This document shows, piece by piece, positions 10,798 to 22,450 of a stretch of 60,000 nucleotides of DNA. The DNA is from Symsagittifera roscoffensis. Taxonomy: Eukaryota > Xenacoelomorpha > Acoela > Convolutidae. The stretch is taken from assembly GCF_963678635.1 (NCBI RefSeq), contig NC_087070.1:46917467-46977466 (forward strand). The letters run 5' to 3'. The position numbers were made by a program, and so were the translations under genes. The stretch's first letter is position 1. Each line of letters opens with the position of its first letter. Below the pieces are notes generated by a model, which was not told the DNA's origin, searched no databases, and saw only the letters and a list, made by a program, of their open reading frames with translations.

Positions 10798-11527
10798 CAG
10801 TGCTGATTTAAATTATCCGGACAAAACGAACAAAACTTGAATTTTCAAACGCGTTTTTCTCAAATTGGGTTAAGATTAGACAAGAAGTGAACAGAACAAG
10901 AGTTGCTTAGAATTTCATCAGCATTAATATGGTGCAGTTTTTTCTCCGAAATTCTCAACCAAAATTTACCCCAAAAATGGGTCATTTTGGCTTTTTTCAA
11001 TTAATCAAGAATTACGCTGAAACTATTTTTTTAATTGATAAGAATATTATATCAATAGAAGCCTCTTACGCAGTTCAACAAAGTTTAAGGAGGGTTAATT
11101 CTTCAAAAATTTGCGCAAATTGTGTAAAATTTGTTTTTAAGCAAAGATTCTGGGTTTTATATAGTAAAAATCACATTTATTGATTATCAAGTGAAATTTT
11201 TTTCTCTTATACTGGTTTTTGGAGATTTATCCCTTCCTAAACTTTGTTGAACTGCGTAAGAGGCTTCTATTGATATAATATTCTTATCAATTAAAAAAAT
11301 AGTTTCAGCGTAATTCTTGATTAACTGAAAAAAGCCAAAATTACCCATTTTTGAGGTAAAATTTTGGTTGAGAACTTCGGAGAAAAACTGCACCATATTA
11401 ATTCTGATGAAATTCTAAGCAACTTTTGTACTGTTCACTTCTTGTCTAATCTTAACCCAATTTGAGAAAAACGCGTTTGAAAATTCAAGTTTTGTTCGTT
11501 TTGTCCGGATAATTTAAATCAGCACTG
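10798..11527. mobile_element. foldback MITE, Tc1/mariner-type termini
   Basis: Two inverted arms of about 310 bases (10798-11109 and 11213-11527) surround a loop of about 100 bases. The outer termini read CAGTGCTGATTTAAATTATC and its exact reverse complement. Each end is flanked by TA, which is the target duplication of Tc1/mariner elements. The arms differ by scattered substitutions and small indels, so it is not freshly inserted. The arms contain mirrored open frames (10929-11183 on +, 11187-11396 on -) that are merely the same sequence read from both arms; there is no transposase. The element would form a very long RNA hairpin if transcribed. Confidence 0.85.
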
Positions 11528-12432
11528 TACTAGCTGAAATTTGATCTTCTTGTTTCAGAAGCCCATGAAATTGAAACATTTTAAACGAAAGCTTGATAAA
11601 ATTTTGAAAGAGATAAATCAACATGGAATTTATTTTTCCACGAGCTATTTGTGTATGAACTTCTTCAATTTTTCATACGGTGCCTCAACAATATTCATGC
11701 TAATAAATTTTTGAACAAGCCTTTTATCGGAGGTGAAATTACTTACAATACATTTAGGTCATATCTTCCTTATTTCAAAACACCGATTTCATGGCAAAAT
11801 AATTATTTCCGCCTTAGTGCAGAAAATAGGTGCTAAGTTCTTTACTTTTTTATGCCAAAACAACATCTGCTCAAGAATCTTGGACAACTGAGCTCAAATC
11901 AAATCTGTCGTTTTGTTCACAAACTTGAAAATACTTTAATTTTGGGAAGTAGGGTGCTCTCTCACGTTGTTTCTGAAATGTTGTAACTTTTTTTGTTGAA
12001 ATAGCGGTGCAATTAGGGGGAAATTTTCTGTTTAAAATTTGATCATCTCAAATTCTCTAGATCTTTAGATAACGCAGTTTTCGTTCCGACTTTCGTAACG
12101 AAAGTAACGGAATATTTGTGCTCGTGGTGGGTTTTTTTCTTCAGACAAATTTCGACTTTTTAACTAGCCTTTTTTGACGGATTTTTTCTTATATTATTCA
12201 AAATATATTGTTGTCCTGAGCTTGAATTTGAAAAGATAATTTATCTGTGATCATTTAATTATGGGGGTTTAAAGATTGCCATTTTGGCCAATGTGGGACA
12301 ATTAACGGGCGATATATTTCGCGCTATTAACGCGCAAGCGGAGATTTAATCCATCTTAGAAAGCGTTCCAAGTTGGTTAAAGGAAGCTTATTTGCCATAT
12401 TTGATATGTTACTAGGAGCGACTTCTATCACT
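11528..12432. other. AT-rich stretch without recognised gene
   Basis: Nothing recognisable apart from a short self-complementary segment (CGCGCTATTAACGCG, about 12320). Confidence 0.4.
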
Positions 12433-12597
12433 TTTTGCTTTACATGGCGTGTGGGAGGGGGATAAATTTCACAAAAAAATCTCAAATTTAAAAAAAATTA
12501 TTTATCACATTTGATTTTTTCATGTTATTACTGCTCCATAGACCTTAAGAGGCAGTCGGAACATTCAAGGCTTCGCCCTGATACGAGCAGTCTTGTC
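12433..12597 (+). repeat. dispersed repeat family A, copy 2
   Basis: Second copy of the family at 8131-8294, same orientation, ending GCCCTGATACGAGCAGTCTT. The 3' third is the best conserved part. Confidence 0.6.
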
Positions 12598-12599
12598 AA

Positions 12600-14550
12600 A
12601 TTTTGTTTTCAGTTGATTCTTGAATTTTTATCATTACTTCTTTGAACCAAGCGACCTAAGTAATGATATTTTTTATGTTAAAATTTAGCTGTCTAAACGC
12701 TAAAGTTTACCAGAAAAACGCAATTTCGGGAGATTATATATCGATTCTGCATAAGTTTTTATGAGCTCCCTCTAATTGCTTTAAACTATATTTATATATA
12801 TTTTCATTTTTGTTTAAATCGTAATTGGCTGCTGCGCAGCTTGCAAAATAAGTTCATCAATTCACGCCAAAGTTATGATTTTCTCAAATTTTCTGGATTT
12901 TTTTTGAAATTGCGTTTTTTTCTTTTTTGTCAATTTTTTTAGTTTTTTTTCGATGGCTTAACATTAAGCTTTCCTTTTAATTTCTGTAAATGTGTTCTCT
13001 GTAACAATATCAGTAGCTGTGACTTACCTATAGAATTAATTATGTTCAATACAAAGATTTTCAATGAAGAAATGTTTTTTTTTTGAAATTTTCAAAATTT
13101 GATCATTTAGTTCACTATCTTTATGTTTGAGGGTGAGCATTAGTTAAGCCTTTCGGCTATCATCACCAGTATTAAACTGTTTGCTTGTCATTGTTTTTTC
13201 GCCGAAGTTGTTGCAATACTTGGAGAAATAAATGTTTTCGTCTTTCTTTCTTACTATCATATTGACTGCTGAGATCTCAATTTACTTAAAACTGTTTGAT
13301 TTTGTAGTTCTTGATCTTCATTGATACCTCATGAACAAGTTTTAACAAGTTCATGATAATCACAATCGTATCACCCTATCGTATCAAAAACACAACAAGA
13401 CAACAGGTACTCTCCAGGATGTATTTAGCCCTCATCGCCCAAAGGGTCCCCCTTTGATACTATTTTCCGACATTTATTTGGGCTGACCGACCCTAAAGTT
13501 TTTTAAAGGCTCCTTCGTTTCTAATAAATACAAACTTTAAAGGAGGAACGTGGCCAAAAAAGGCAACGGCCGTTTTTGTCTGCTTTTTTCGACCGAGTTG
13601 ACCTGTTTTGGCCTGTTTTTCAGGTTTAAAATTAAATAGCCGTCTTGGCTGATTTTTTTTAAATTTGCCTGCAGAGAATTTTTTTAAGTTGGGTCTTTAT
13701 TGGTTTTTGAGCCAGCTTGGAAGATTTATTCGTTCGAACTAAAAAATGTCTTAAAAATTTGTGACATTTAAAAAAAACCGCCCCATCGAGAAATTCCTTA
13801 ATCCGATCCTGGGTACGCTGTAGATTTTAATTGCAAATGCTCATTTGTATTTGATTTTGAACAATCATGCTTGTCTAATTGAAAAAATTAAATTGATAGA
13901 ATTTAGCAAAAAAAATTGGCAATCGTGCATCGGAAAAACTTTGTGTGTATATTTGTTAATTTAATCTGCCGTAACATTTTGTAGCAATCCGTTTCAATCA
14001 ATTATGCAAGTCTTAGCGGTTTATGAACCCGAAGTCACGCAGCCTTTTTGAGGTTAACTCAAAAAAATGCGATTTGAGCTAGAAGCAAATAGTAGCCTTG
14101 CCAATTTAAGTCACTTTTATTAGAAAATAAACCAGTTCACAAAAAGCTCAAATTGCCTGAAAGCGAAAGCATTCAAATATAACAATATTGTATCATTAAA
14201 CAACAACTAGCTGTATCAACATATAACAAGCAATGAAATTAACAAAAAAAACAGCTAATGAAAAATTCATGCAATCTTGTTCAAAGGTGAACTTAATTAT
14301 TGATTTTTTACAAATCCTAAATAATTTCGTATCAAAGTGAGAGCTATAATTTCAGTCCGGGAATGATTCCACATAACTACTACTCATTGGTCTGAAAAAA
14401 ACCCACTAATATTCCGTCCCTTTATTCGAACAAAAGTGAATTTTTCAGTTTAGCTCTCATAGTTTGGTTGCTATATAGCTTACATATGCAGATTTAGAAG
14501 AAAAAAAACATTAATCGCAAGTTAGTCAAGGTAGGTTTTAGGCAGGGGTA
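12600..14550. other. AT-rich non-coding stretch
   Basis: Homopolymer-rich DNA without open frames of useful length. I see no coding, repeat or RNA signal that I can support. Confidence 0.4.
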
Positions 14551-14699
14551 GTTTTGCTTGAGATTGTCCCTGATAGTCCCACCTTTGTGTAGTATTTTAA
14601 GCTATCCATTTTTTTCCTACAACTTTTCTAAGAGCGCCTTTGGTACCAATATATACTTGAGGGAAGGGGGGGGGGGAGCGCGCGTCAAAAAAAATTCTG

Positions 14700-15061
14700 G
14701 TCAAAATTTCTTGGTCAAAATTTTCCAAAAAGTGCCTAAAAACGCCTTAATTTGTCCTGTGTTTTCAAAATTTTGCTTGCGGCGCAGATTTTTTTTTAAT
14801 TTTAGCCAAAACAGGGTCTTCATAGTGCTGTCACACCGTAAAGTATGAGCTTTTATAGAATCCCAAAGGATTGGCTATTGATATCTTATTATTTTAATTG
14901 AGAAAAGTAATTAAACATAAATCTGAGTTGAACACCAACTGAACGGTATCGCTCACCCATCTGATATTTCATATCAGTTAAGGCCACCCATCTGGTCTCT
15001 GACTCACTATATATATAAAAAGATGAATAATTTAATTCATGCCAATCTGGTCGGATGACAT
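14700..15061 (-). repeat. possible LTR of an unidentified retroelement (left end uncertain)
   Basis: On the minus strand a polypurine tract, GAGGGGGAA, is followed at once by TGTCATCCGACC, the typical junction between internal DNA and a 3' LTR. About 200 bases inside, a TATAAAAG box (near 14858) would suit an LTR promoter. Two short related segments (CAGATGGGTGGCC and CAGATGGGTGAGC) lie between. No second LTR is visible because the internal side runs into the assembly gap. The left end is a guess. Confidence 0.3.
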
Positions 15062-15259
15062 TCCCCCTCGTGAAAGTAAACAGAGTTTTACTGTCCCAGT
15101 GGGACCAATTATGAGTTTTATAGCCTCCGAGGGATTTGAGTTTTATAGTCCCTGTAGGACTGACTTGATTGCCTCTCCTGAATTCTGTTTCTTTTAGTTT
15201 TCCTGTGTGTGTATCCCTGGCTCCGCGAGCGTTTGTTGTTATCGTTGTGTCCTTCGTTT
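15062..15259 (-). pseudogene. possible retroelement internal 3' end, open to the gap
   Basis: The minus strand is open from the gap to the proposed LTR edge. The product ends in SLGGYKTHNWSHWDSKTLF. The DNA holds related short segments that read as CAGTCCTACAGGGACTATAA and GGTCCCACTGGGACAGTAA, so at least part is repeat-derived. No pol motif can be read. Confidence 0.2.
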
Positions 15260-15459
15260 NNNNNNNNNNNNNNNNNNNNNNNNNNNNNNNNNNNNNNNNN
15301 NNNNNNNNNNNNNNNNNNNNNNNNNNNNNNNNNNNNNNNNNNNNNNNNNNNNNNNNNNNNNNNNNNNNNNNNNNNNNNNNNNNNNNNNNNNNNNNNNNNN
15401 NNNNNNNNNNNNNNNNNNNNNNNNNNNNNNNNNNNNNNNNNNNNNNNNNNNNNNNNNNN
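15260..15459. other. assembly gap (200 N)
   Basis: Exactly 200 unknown bases, the usual placeholder for a scaffold gap of unknown size. Reading frames crossing it are artefacts. Confidence 0.99.
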
Positions 15460-15483
15460 CAACCGTAGTTCAGTTTCAATTAA

Positions 15484-15650
15484 ATTTTCTCACCAAAAGT
15501 AACGGAGACACAAGATTTTAGTAGCTTTCCTGAAAATTTAAAAAGAGTAGTTCAATTCTAATTTTAAAACAGATTTGGATTCAAAACAAAAATTCTCACC
15601 AGCAGTAATAGGGACAAAAGTTTTCGGTAGCTTTTTTTAAAAGTTTTAAA
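15484..15650 (+). repeat. short tandem repeat, two diverged units
   Basis: Two units of about 115 bases share TTCTCACC-A-AGTAA--G-GACA and a following GTAGCTTT block. The first unit starts near the gap, so more copies may lie inside it. Confidence 0.5.
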
Positions 15651-15994
15651 AAATAATTTATCCTCTATTGTCATAAGAAATTTGCACAGTTCCTCAGCAA
15701 GCGCCTAGTAAAATTGTTCTGGCTAGAGTTACAAAATCTCTAAAACATAGACGCAGAAAAAAAATAGAGAAAAATCAGATTTCACAGAAAAAAAATCACT
15801 GCAGAAGAAAAAAACAATTTTCAGCTCATCAAATTTTTTTTTTAAATTTTTCCCCTTAAACGGTTGATAAAGTATGAATCAAGCTGTTCTTTTTCCGTAC
15901 TGATTTTATCAATCACAGAGTACGCTTCCCAAAATACCAAAGTTGGAAAAAACAAAAAAAAAATGTTTTTACCAAACGGGTTTGATTTCAAATA

Positions 15995-16437
15995 CAGTGT
16001 TTCAAAGAGCGATTGAGAACATGATTGAAATTAACATACGTTTTTTTTTAACTTTTAAGGTGAAATTTTCCTATTAAAACATTAAGTCAGTCATACAACA
16101 TCGTTTTCGATAACCAAGGTACAACGTTTTCAGAAACTTATGTTAATTATTTAGGGTTGAAATCTCCTATTGAAAAATGAGTCAGTCATACATTATCGTA
16201 CTGAAAAACCGAGATACAGTGTTTCAAAGAGCGATTGAGAACATGATCGAAATTAACATACGTTTTTTTTTAACTTTTAAGGTGAAATTTTCCTATTAAA
16301 ACATTAAGTCAGTCATACAACATCGTTTTCGATAACCAAGGTCAACGTTTTCAGAAACTTATGTTAATTATTTAGGGTTGAAATCTCCTATTAAAAAATG
16401 AGTCAGTCATACATTATCGTACTGAAAAACCGAGATA
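15995..16437 (+). repeat. tandem duplication of 222 bp built from about 111-bp monomers
   Basis: 15995-16216 and 16217-16437 are almost identical. Inside each unit are two diverged monomers sharing CTCCTATT/TTCCTATT, then AGTCAGTCATACA and TATCG/CATCG blocks, giving an A-B-A-B order. This is the pattern of a small higher-order satellite repeat. Confidence 0.75.
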
Positions 16438-16646
16438 CAAAAAAAACTATTGTAGACTCTTGTAATTGTATGCACTAAAGCAAAAAAATATCAATCAGAC
16501 AACATCATGTAAGATATTCGAGATAAAAAAAAACATTGCAGGATTTTTGCGTGCAGTAAAGCCAAATAAAACCGAAGCATAATAAAACCAACTTGGGAGC
16601 CATTAACATCAACCTCAAGTTGTTACCAAAAAAATGCCACACAAAT

Positions 16647-17454
16647 GATAGAGGAACTTCCATCCCTCACAAAATCTGAAAAATTGAGATTTAACAATTT
16701 ATATTGTTATGGTAAAGCTGCGAGTGATTTCGTGCGAAGCTCGTATAAAAAGCAGTTCATTGAGAAAAGAAAGTACAATAATTTTTACAAATCAAGACAT
16801 CCTTTATAAAATGTGGTCCACCAATCAGATGCTCTAGATGATTTCAAGCTCTCTCCAAACATTTAAAGAACTTTGGAGTATAGCTTTTTCTCTTTGTAGA
16901 TAATTTGACGAGTCAAAACATATGATTAAAAAATTTATTGCATGCTGTTGATGTCTTTTTGCATTTTTTCGGACTTCGAACAGTGGAAACAGAGTACGCT
17001 GAAGACATTTTGAAGTTTTTAAAAAAAGTTAAATCTTCAAAAACCACTCTAAAAGTGGAAGAACTTTCCAGAAGAGGGACATTGAAGTGTACTCAACATT
17101 GAGTGAAACCAAAGCTGTATATCACGTAGAAATGTAAAAAAAAACAATTTTTTCTCAATTTTGCTCAAGTTATAAAAACCAAAAATCAAAATTGAGATGA
17201 AACGAGAGTTTTAAAGATAAAGATTCTTTTCAGTTTGCAGCTGATTTTATTTTCGAACTTGAGCAATATCTACGCAACTCCTCCGAAATACTTTATTAAA
17301 ACTCTCGAAAAAAAGAAAAACTGGGATAACTTTTTGATAAAGGGCTGAAGAAGTTTGAAAGTTATAGAGAGTTTTGATTGATTCACCAAGAGTTCAGATA
17401 TCCAAAATCTTTTACTATCGAATTTGTTTCCAGTGTTTCCGAAAAATTGTTATT
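16647..17454 (+). repeat. repeat block R1, copy 1
   Basis: About 95% identical by eye to 24638-25450, same orientation. It begins GATAGAGGAACTTCCATCCC and ends at GAAAAATTGTTAT. It has no usable open frame. It is the first block of the Penelope-associated repeat mosaic that fills 16.6-35.6 kb. Confidence 0.8.
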
Positions 17455-20400
17455 GGTAAGGGATATATACGTTTCCTTCTCGAGGTTTTTTATGATAGAT
17501 TTTTTTCTACTTTCGGAAACAAATAACTCAATTAACCTTCCAGAAGTATTTTTGAGTACTTCATTGGAAAAAATTCGTTTGAGCTTGATTTTGAGACAGA
17601 CCATAATTTTTATTTGAATATGTGATACCCATCTGAAATTGAAGCATCAATTGTTCAAGGGAAATTTGTGTAATGCTTTCAAAAAACAAAATTCGAGGTG
17701 GACTCAGATGACAAACTGGCACCTCCTCTGTTATCAAAACGTGATTTTATTAAAAAATATGATAAGTTACAACCTCAAAGCGAACAGATACATTTGAATG
17801 AAGAATAAGAAATTCCCTTCTCGGAAATATTGTACCCCTTTTTGAATCAAACTGAAACCCAGAGAAAATTAACACGGATAGAGGGAACAAAATGTTCCGC
17901 AGACAAATCGAAAAATGAAGCGATGCATTTTGAAAGTGGGTGTATCAAGGTTTAATTGAGTCAATTGCAGCCATGAACAAGAAACCGCTTAAAAATTTGA
18001 AAAATACGGAATTCATGTAATAAAAGTAAGGTTTCACAAAAATAAGCCGTTCATTTACCTAAGAAACATCTAGTGTTTAAAATTCTGATATAACTGTTGC
18101 CAAAAACAACAAAACTCGAGAATGTCTGAAAACACAAGCAAGTGAATAAATGCAATTCCTGTATCAGTAGAGAAGATTACGCAAAATTTAATTGTCCGTT
18201 TACCTGGGGACCAATCAAAATTTATGTTCAAAGTGCTAACTTGAATGTTTTGTTTTGCTGTTAACTTGGAGCAAAATCAAATTTAGTATTTAGAATGAAG
18301 TATTTAGTGGCTGCAATGATATGGAAAGGACGACAGTACCTTCAGTTTTTTACAACATCATACAAATACCTTCCGTGATGATATTTGATAAGAAGCATCA
18401 ATTGTTCAAGGGAATTTTGTGTAATGCTTTCAAAAAACAAAATTCGAGGTGGACTCAGATGACAAACTGGCACCTCCTCTGTTATCAAAACGTGATTTTT
18501 AAAAAAATATGATAAGTTACAACCTCAAAGCGAACAGATACATTTGAATGAAGAATGTGAAATTCCCTTCTCGGAAATATTGTACCCCTTTTTGAATCAA
18601 ACTGAAACCCAGAGAAAATTAACACGGATAGAGGGAACAAAATGTTCCGCAGAGAAATCGAAAAATAAAGCGATGCATTTTGAAAGTGGGTGTATCAAGG
18701 TTTAATTGAGTCAATTGCAGCCATGAACAAGAAACCGCTTAAATATTTGAAAAATAGGGAACTCATGTAACAAAAGTAAGGTTTCACAAAAATAAGCCGT
18801 TCATTTACCTAAGAAACATCTAGTGTCTAAAATTCAAATTACTGACTGGAATCGTTTTCTGGTTGTGAGTGGAAGCAACGTCAGACACGGTTTGCAACGA
18901 ATGGAAAAGAACGATTTGATATCCAATGTTTTCATATTATTACAAAAATTAATTATTGATTTATAAAACATCTTCTTTATTGCGTTGTATTCCTTTCATT
19001 TCCAAATTAAAAACTGAAAATTCAAACTCTAAAGGACAGTACTTGAGTTAACAGTTCTTTACAACTAATGAGTTTTAAAACTGGTAAAAAAAATATCTTT
19101 CCATAGTGTCAAGATGGAACCAAGTTAGAGAATGGCTAAAACATGTCTTTGATATCCCTAGGAGTTACAGTAGTTGTTCTCTTTTTCCCTTACGTCTCTT
19201 CTAATTAATTTTGGGTAAGACTTTATAAAAATTGGTCTCGCTCAAAGTTAAACTAAACTTAGACATGCGAGAAAGTGCAGGAAAACGGTGGGGTGCGCTT
19301 GCGCAAATACTTGCGATAACTGCAAACCCCTTGAATAATATAGTTGCAGCTGGAAAAACCATTGAAGCGGATTTGCTTGAAATTGTTGCTCAGAAAATAG
19401 GAGACGATGCTATTGGACGTAGAAACTGAAAACGGTTGCAGAAGGTGTTGAAGCTAAAGTAATTCGGAAACCATTCGAAGAGGGATAAAGAAGAACAAGC
19501 GTCAAATTAATAGAAACTGATTAAATTCTCAAAAAAGTAGTTCAAAAAACAGGCGGTCCCTTGAAAAAATTTACGACAGTTTAAACTGAGTTAAAATCAG
19601 AGTAGCCATTTTTAGTACGAAGCATTTACAATTTCTTCTTGGAAAAGTAATAGCCGTTTGAACTCGTTAGAAATGAGTAATAAAAGAACTGTCATTAATA
19701 CAGTTTTTAAAAATTTCCTGAAGATACATTCGTTCACTGATAGAGCAAACTCCTCAGGAACAGGAATAATAATCTCACTCCAAAGAAGGCTGGACATTGA
19801 TTTGTGTACCTGTTAAAAATTGTCAATTGTTTGCTCTTTTGGGAAAAATAGCTGAACCCAATCACAAAACATACAAAAAAAATTAAAACATACTCAAAAC
19901 TACTACATAGTAACTATAGCGAAAAAACAACAATTCTTTCTCGTCAAAACCAATTCACTCCGGAAAAATTCTTCAATTTTCTTCCAATAAGACGAATAAC
20001 AATTGATATGAAGACAAATTCAGCCGTTGCGCGATCTTTTTATGAAAACCCATAACAGCTTCTTCGGCGAGAGCTTCGAGTTTTCTCGATGCAAGAGCAA
20101 TTTTTTCATGAGATAAAACATCTCAAGGTTGCTTAAAGGGTACAACAATGAAAACAAGGCAATTTAACGAATTGCAGCTCTTCCCATGCTATATTTTTAA
20201 AGCCACTCTATTCTATTTTTTGGCCTGATTCCGATAGAAAATGGAGCTGAACAGTTGACTTATCCCGAACTTAGTGTAGAAGTTTCGCGATTAGACATTT
20301 TTTTCTCAATTTACTTCTAAAAACATTTACTCGAGAGAAAGACTAGCAAATGTTCAAAGTGAAAAATTCAAGAAAGCCGCTAACTTTGTTATGTTTATTT

Positions 20401-21280
20401 ACGTTTTCGGGTTCCGATTTGCTAATTTTTTTCATCGTTATTGTCCCTGTACTATGATTTGTTTTTTTGATGATGAAAGCTGCTCAAATTAAATCAGAGA
20501 TATATCTACAAATCAGACTGTAAGGCCGTGCTTTGTTAAAAAGTTTTTTTCCAGTACATAAGACATGCGTATGGATCTTAGTTGAGTCAGTGCCTAAATG
20601 CGTGATAAAGATCTATTGTATTTTTTCCACCAAATTGTACAAAATTGATCATTTATTTTGAATAAATATTTAAATCAGTTATCAGGTGCAAAGATTTGAA
20701 CAAATTAATGAGAACTCTCTTGAACTTAGGCTTAAATATTTGAGATCTTATCCTTATGCCGACAAAAATCATTAGTTTAAAAGATTTGGACGCTACTAGA
20801 GAAAACTTTTTGAGCAGCAAGATGGACATTTAAAGTTTAAGATAGTTTTATATACATATATAAACTACTATCAGTTATAATTCGAGGTCCATATCAAGGA
20901 TGATTGCCATTTTTTTACTTACTATAAACAATCGATATACCGTAGTTCTGCTCATTTATGAGTAGAGACACTCGTTTTTCCATGAAGGGGAAAAAGTTAG
21001 GAAATCGAAATTATGTTCGGGAAAAGCCAAGTGTCAAACTTTAACTGATTTAAAAGTTTCTGATTTCCGAAAACTGACATTAAAAATTAACGATTATGAT
21101 CATAAGACAAACGACTTCTCAGGCGGTGGAAAATCGTTTTATACTGTTTTTAAGATTATTTATCACGCTTGAAGAAACGGAGCTGAGAAGAACCATAATG
21201 TTGTTAGACTAAAAACAATTGCGATATGTAGGAGGAAAAACGGGAGACCAGGGAAAACCAAAAAAACTTGGAAAATTCCA
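17455..21280 (+). repeat. repeat block R2, copy 1 (with internal duplication)
   Basis: Matches 26511-29072 in the same orientation. Within this copy a unit of about 440 bases is present twice (17640-18075 and 18394-18830) around a 308-base insert that recurs at 25660-25960. This copy also contains about 530 bases (20751-21280) missing from the second. It carries the small three-copy open frame at 19232-19429. Otherwise it is AT-rich without recognised protein. Confidence 0.75.
19232..19429 (+). CDS. small conserved open frame in repeat, function unknown
   Basis: A frame of 65 codons starting MVSLKVKLNLDMRESAGK and reading on through GALAQ and ITANPLNNIV. The same protein occurs at 35249-35479, extended by a further 11 residues, and a third copy lies at about 27540-27740, interrupted by a stop where this copy has a codon for Gly. 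GC content and codon evenness exceed the flanks. That it is retained across copies hints at a once-real domain, but I do not recognise it. It lies upstream of the Penelope-like coding remains and could be part of that element's first ORF. Confidence 0.3.
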   Translation: MVSLKVKLNLDMRESAGKRWGALAQILAITANPLNNIVAAGKTIEADLLEIVAQKIGDDAIGRRN

Positions 21281-21736
21281 AAATCAGTCAACAACAACTC
21301 TACAAATTTAAGTCTTGCCTTAAACATTTTGTAAATTGAATTAAACCTCTGTAAGAGTAGTTAAATTTTTGTGACTACTGCAACACGTTTTGCAGTCACA
21401 ATTTTTTTTTTCAAATTTGACATGCTAGTTTTGTTACTAAGTCTCTTTTTATATCAAATTTATTAAATGCCCTTAGCGCCGAAAGTTTTTAAAAAATTTT
21501 TTTGGGAAACGACATAAATCGTATTTTTTTAAAATTTTTGGGTGTGTTTAGACAAAGCGTTCCAATTCTCAGAACAAAAACATAAAAAGCTTGGACAGAA
21601 AAGCAAACAGTCTCAAATTAAATAGAAAGGTCAAGAGCAGTGGTACAAAGAAGAGTGAATAAGAATATATGACTTTGGTAGTAAGATACTTAAACTTAAA
21701 GACAATCATTTAGGGTAACACATCAAAAGAAGCCCG
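21281..21736 (+). repeat. repeat block before the Penelope fragment, copy 1
   Basis: Matches 29073-29529 and, in its second half, 31330-31546. It starts AAAATCAGTCAACAACAACT, which also begins the block at 23716. Non-coding. Confidence 0.65.
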
Positions 21737-22450
21737 AAAAATTAGTTGAGAGACCAAGGGCAACCGTCGATGACATTTACTTACTATATTGGATTAAGCA
21801 ACTTTTGTCTTTGGATCCAAAACATCTGGTCAGGGACAAATTCCATTGGACATTTTTCCACTGATATCGACATCTTTTTTTCAGAACTCAAAAGTCAGAA
21901 TATTCTTGAGGAAACTCTCTGCGAGATTGGATCCGCGACGAAAACCCTCAATAAAAGGTCGGAAGAGACAGCATTGGTCTTAGGTGAAAGAGATATCAGC
22001 AAAAAAAAAACGAGAGACAGTATCTCAAGGGGGCAACGGGTTAGAGGCAATGTCATTTTAAAACGGGAAAGCTTCTCTATACTGAAAAAAACTGTATTTG
22101 ATTCAAAGTGTAGAGTTGCTTGTTCCGACTCAGTTCATTGGAAGAAAAGAATAGACCAACCCAGCAGTATTGAGGGTTAAAAAATAAATCAAAAACAATC
22201 GCAAGAAAATTTATGACGAAATTAACGAAAAAATCGATAATAGAATAAAGTAAACAGGCGTAAAAGCCGCCAGATTTGAATGCGTGGCCAAGGTGCTCAA
22301 GGTTAACACACCACTAAATTTAGTACTGTCTCTGACTAGAAGTAATTAAGATAACTTGAAGCTTAATTTTTGATGATCTCGATGGCTGCAGCATTAAAAC
22401 AAACTCATTGGATGCAAGAAGGATCAAAGAAAGAACTAGTTTATGGTCCG
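21737..22450 (+). pseudogene. Penelope-like element, N-terminal/RT-start fragment, copy A
   Basis: One frame reads VDDIYLLYWIKQLLSLDPKH and then VRDKF. After a frameshift it gives DIDIFFSELKSQNILEETLC. This is the conserved segment upstream of the reverse transcriptase in Penelope-like elements: the LSLGPKHP-RDKF-like motif followed by the FL-E motif. Further on, WKKRIDQPSS and, in broken frames, a AKV--TPLR-V-SL-like stretch fit the start of the RT domain. Stops and shifts (21870, about 22010) kill it. The nearby open frame of 144 codons (21746-22180) is partly out of frame with the ancestral one. Confidence 0.6.

Noticed and set aside
10929-11396. Two similar 70-84-codon proteins on opposite strands
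   Set aside because: They are the two arms of the foldback element read outward. Similarity is due to the inverted repeat, not to genes.
14889-15521. Open frames crossing the N run
   Set aside because: They consist mostly of undefined residues. The gap length is arbitrary, so the frames are meaningless.
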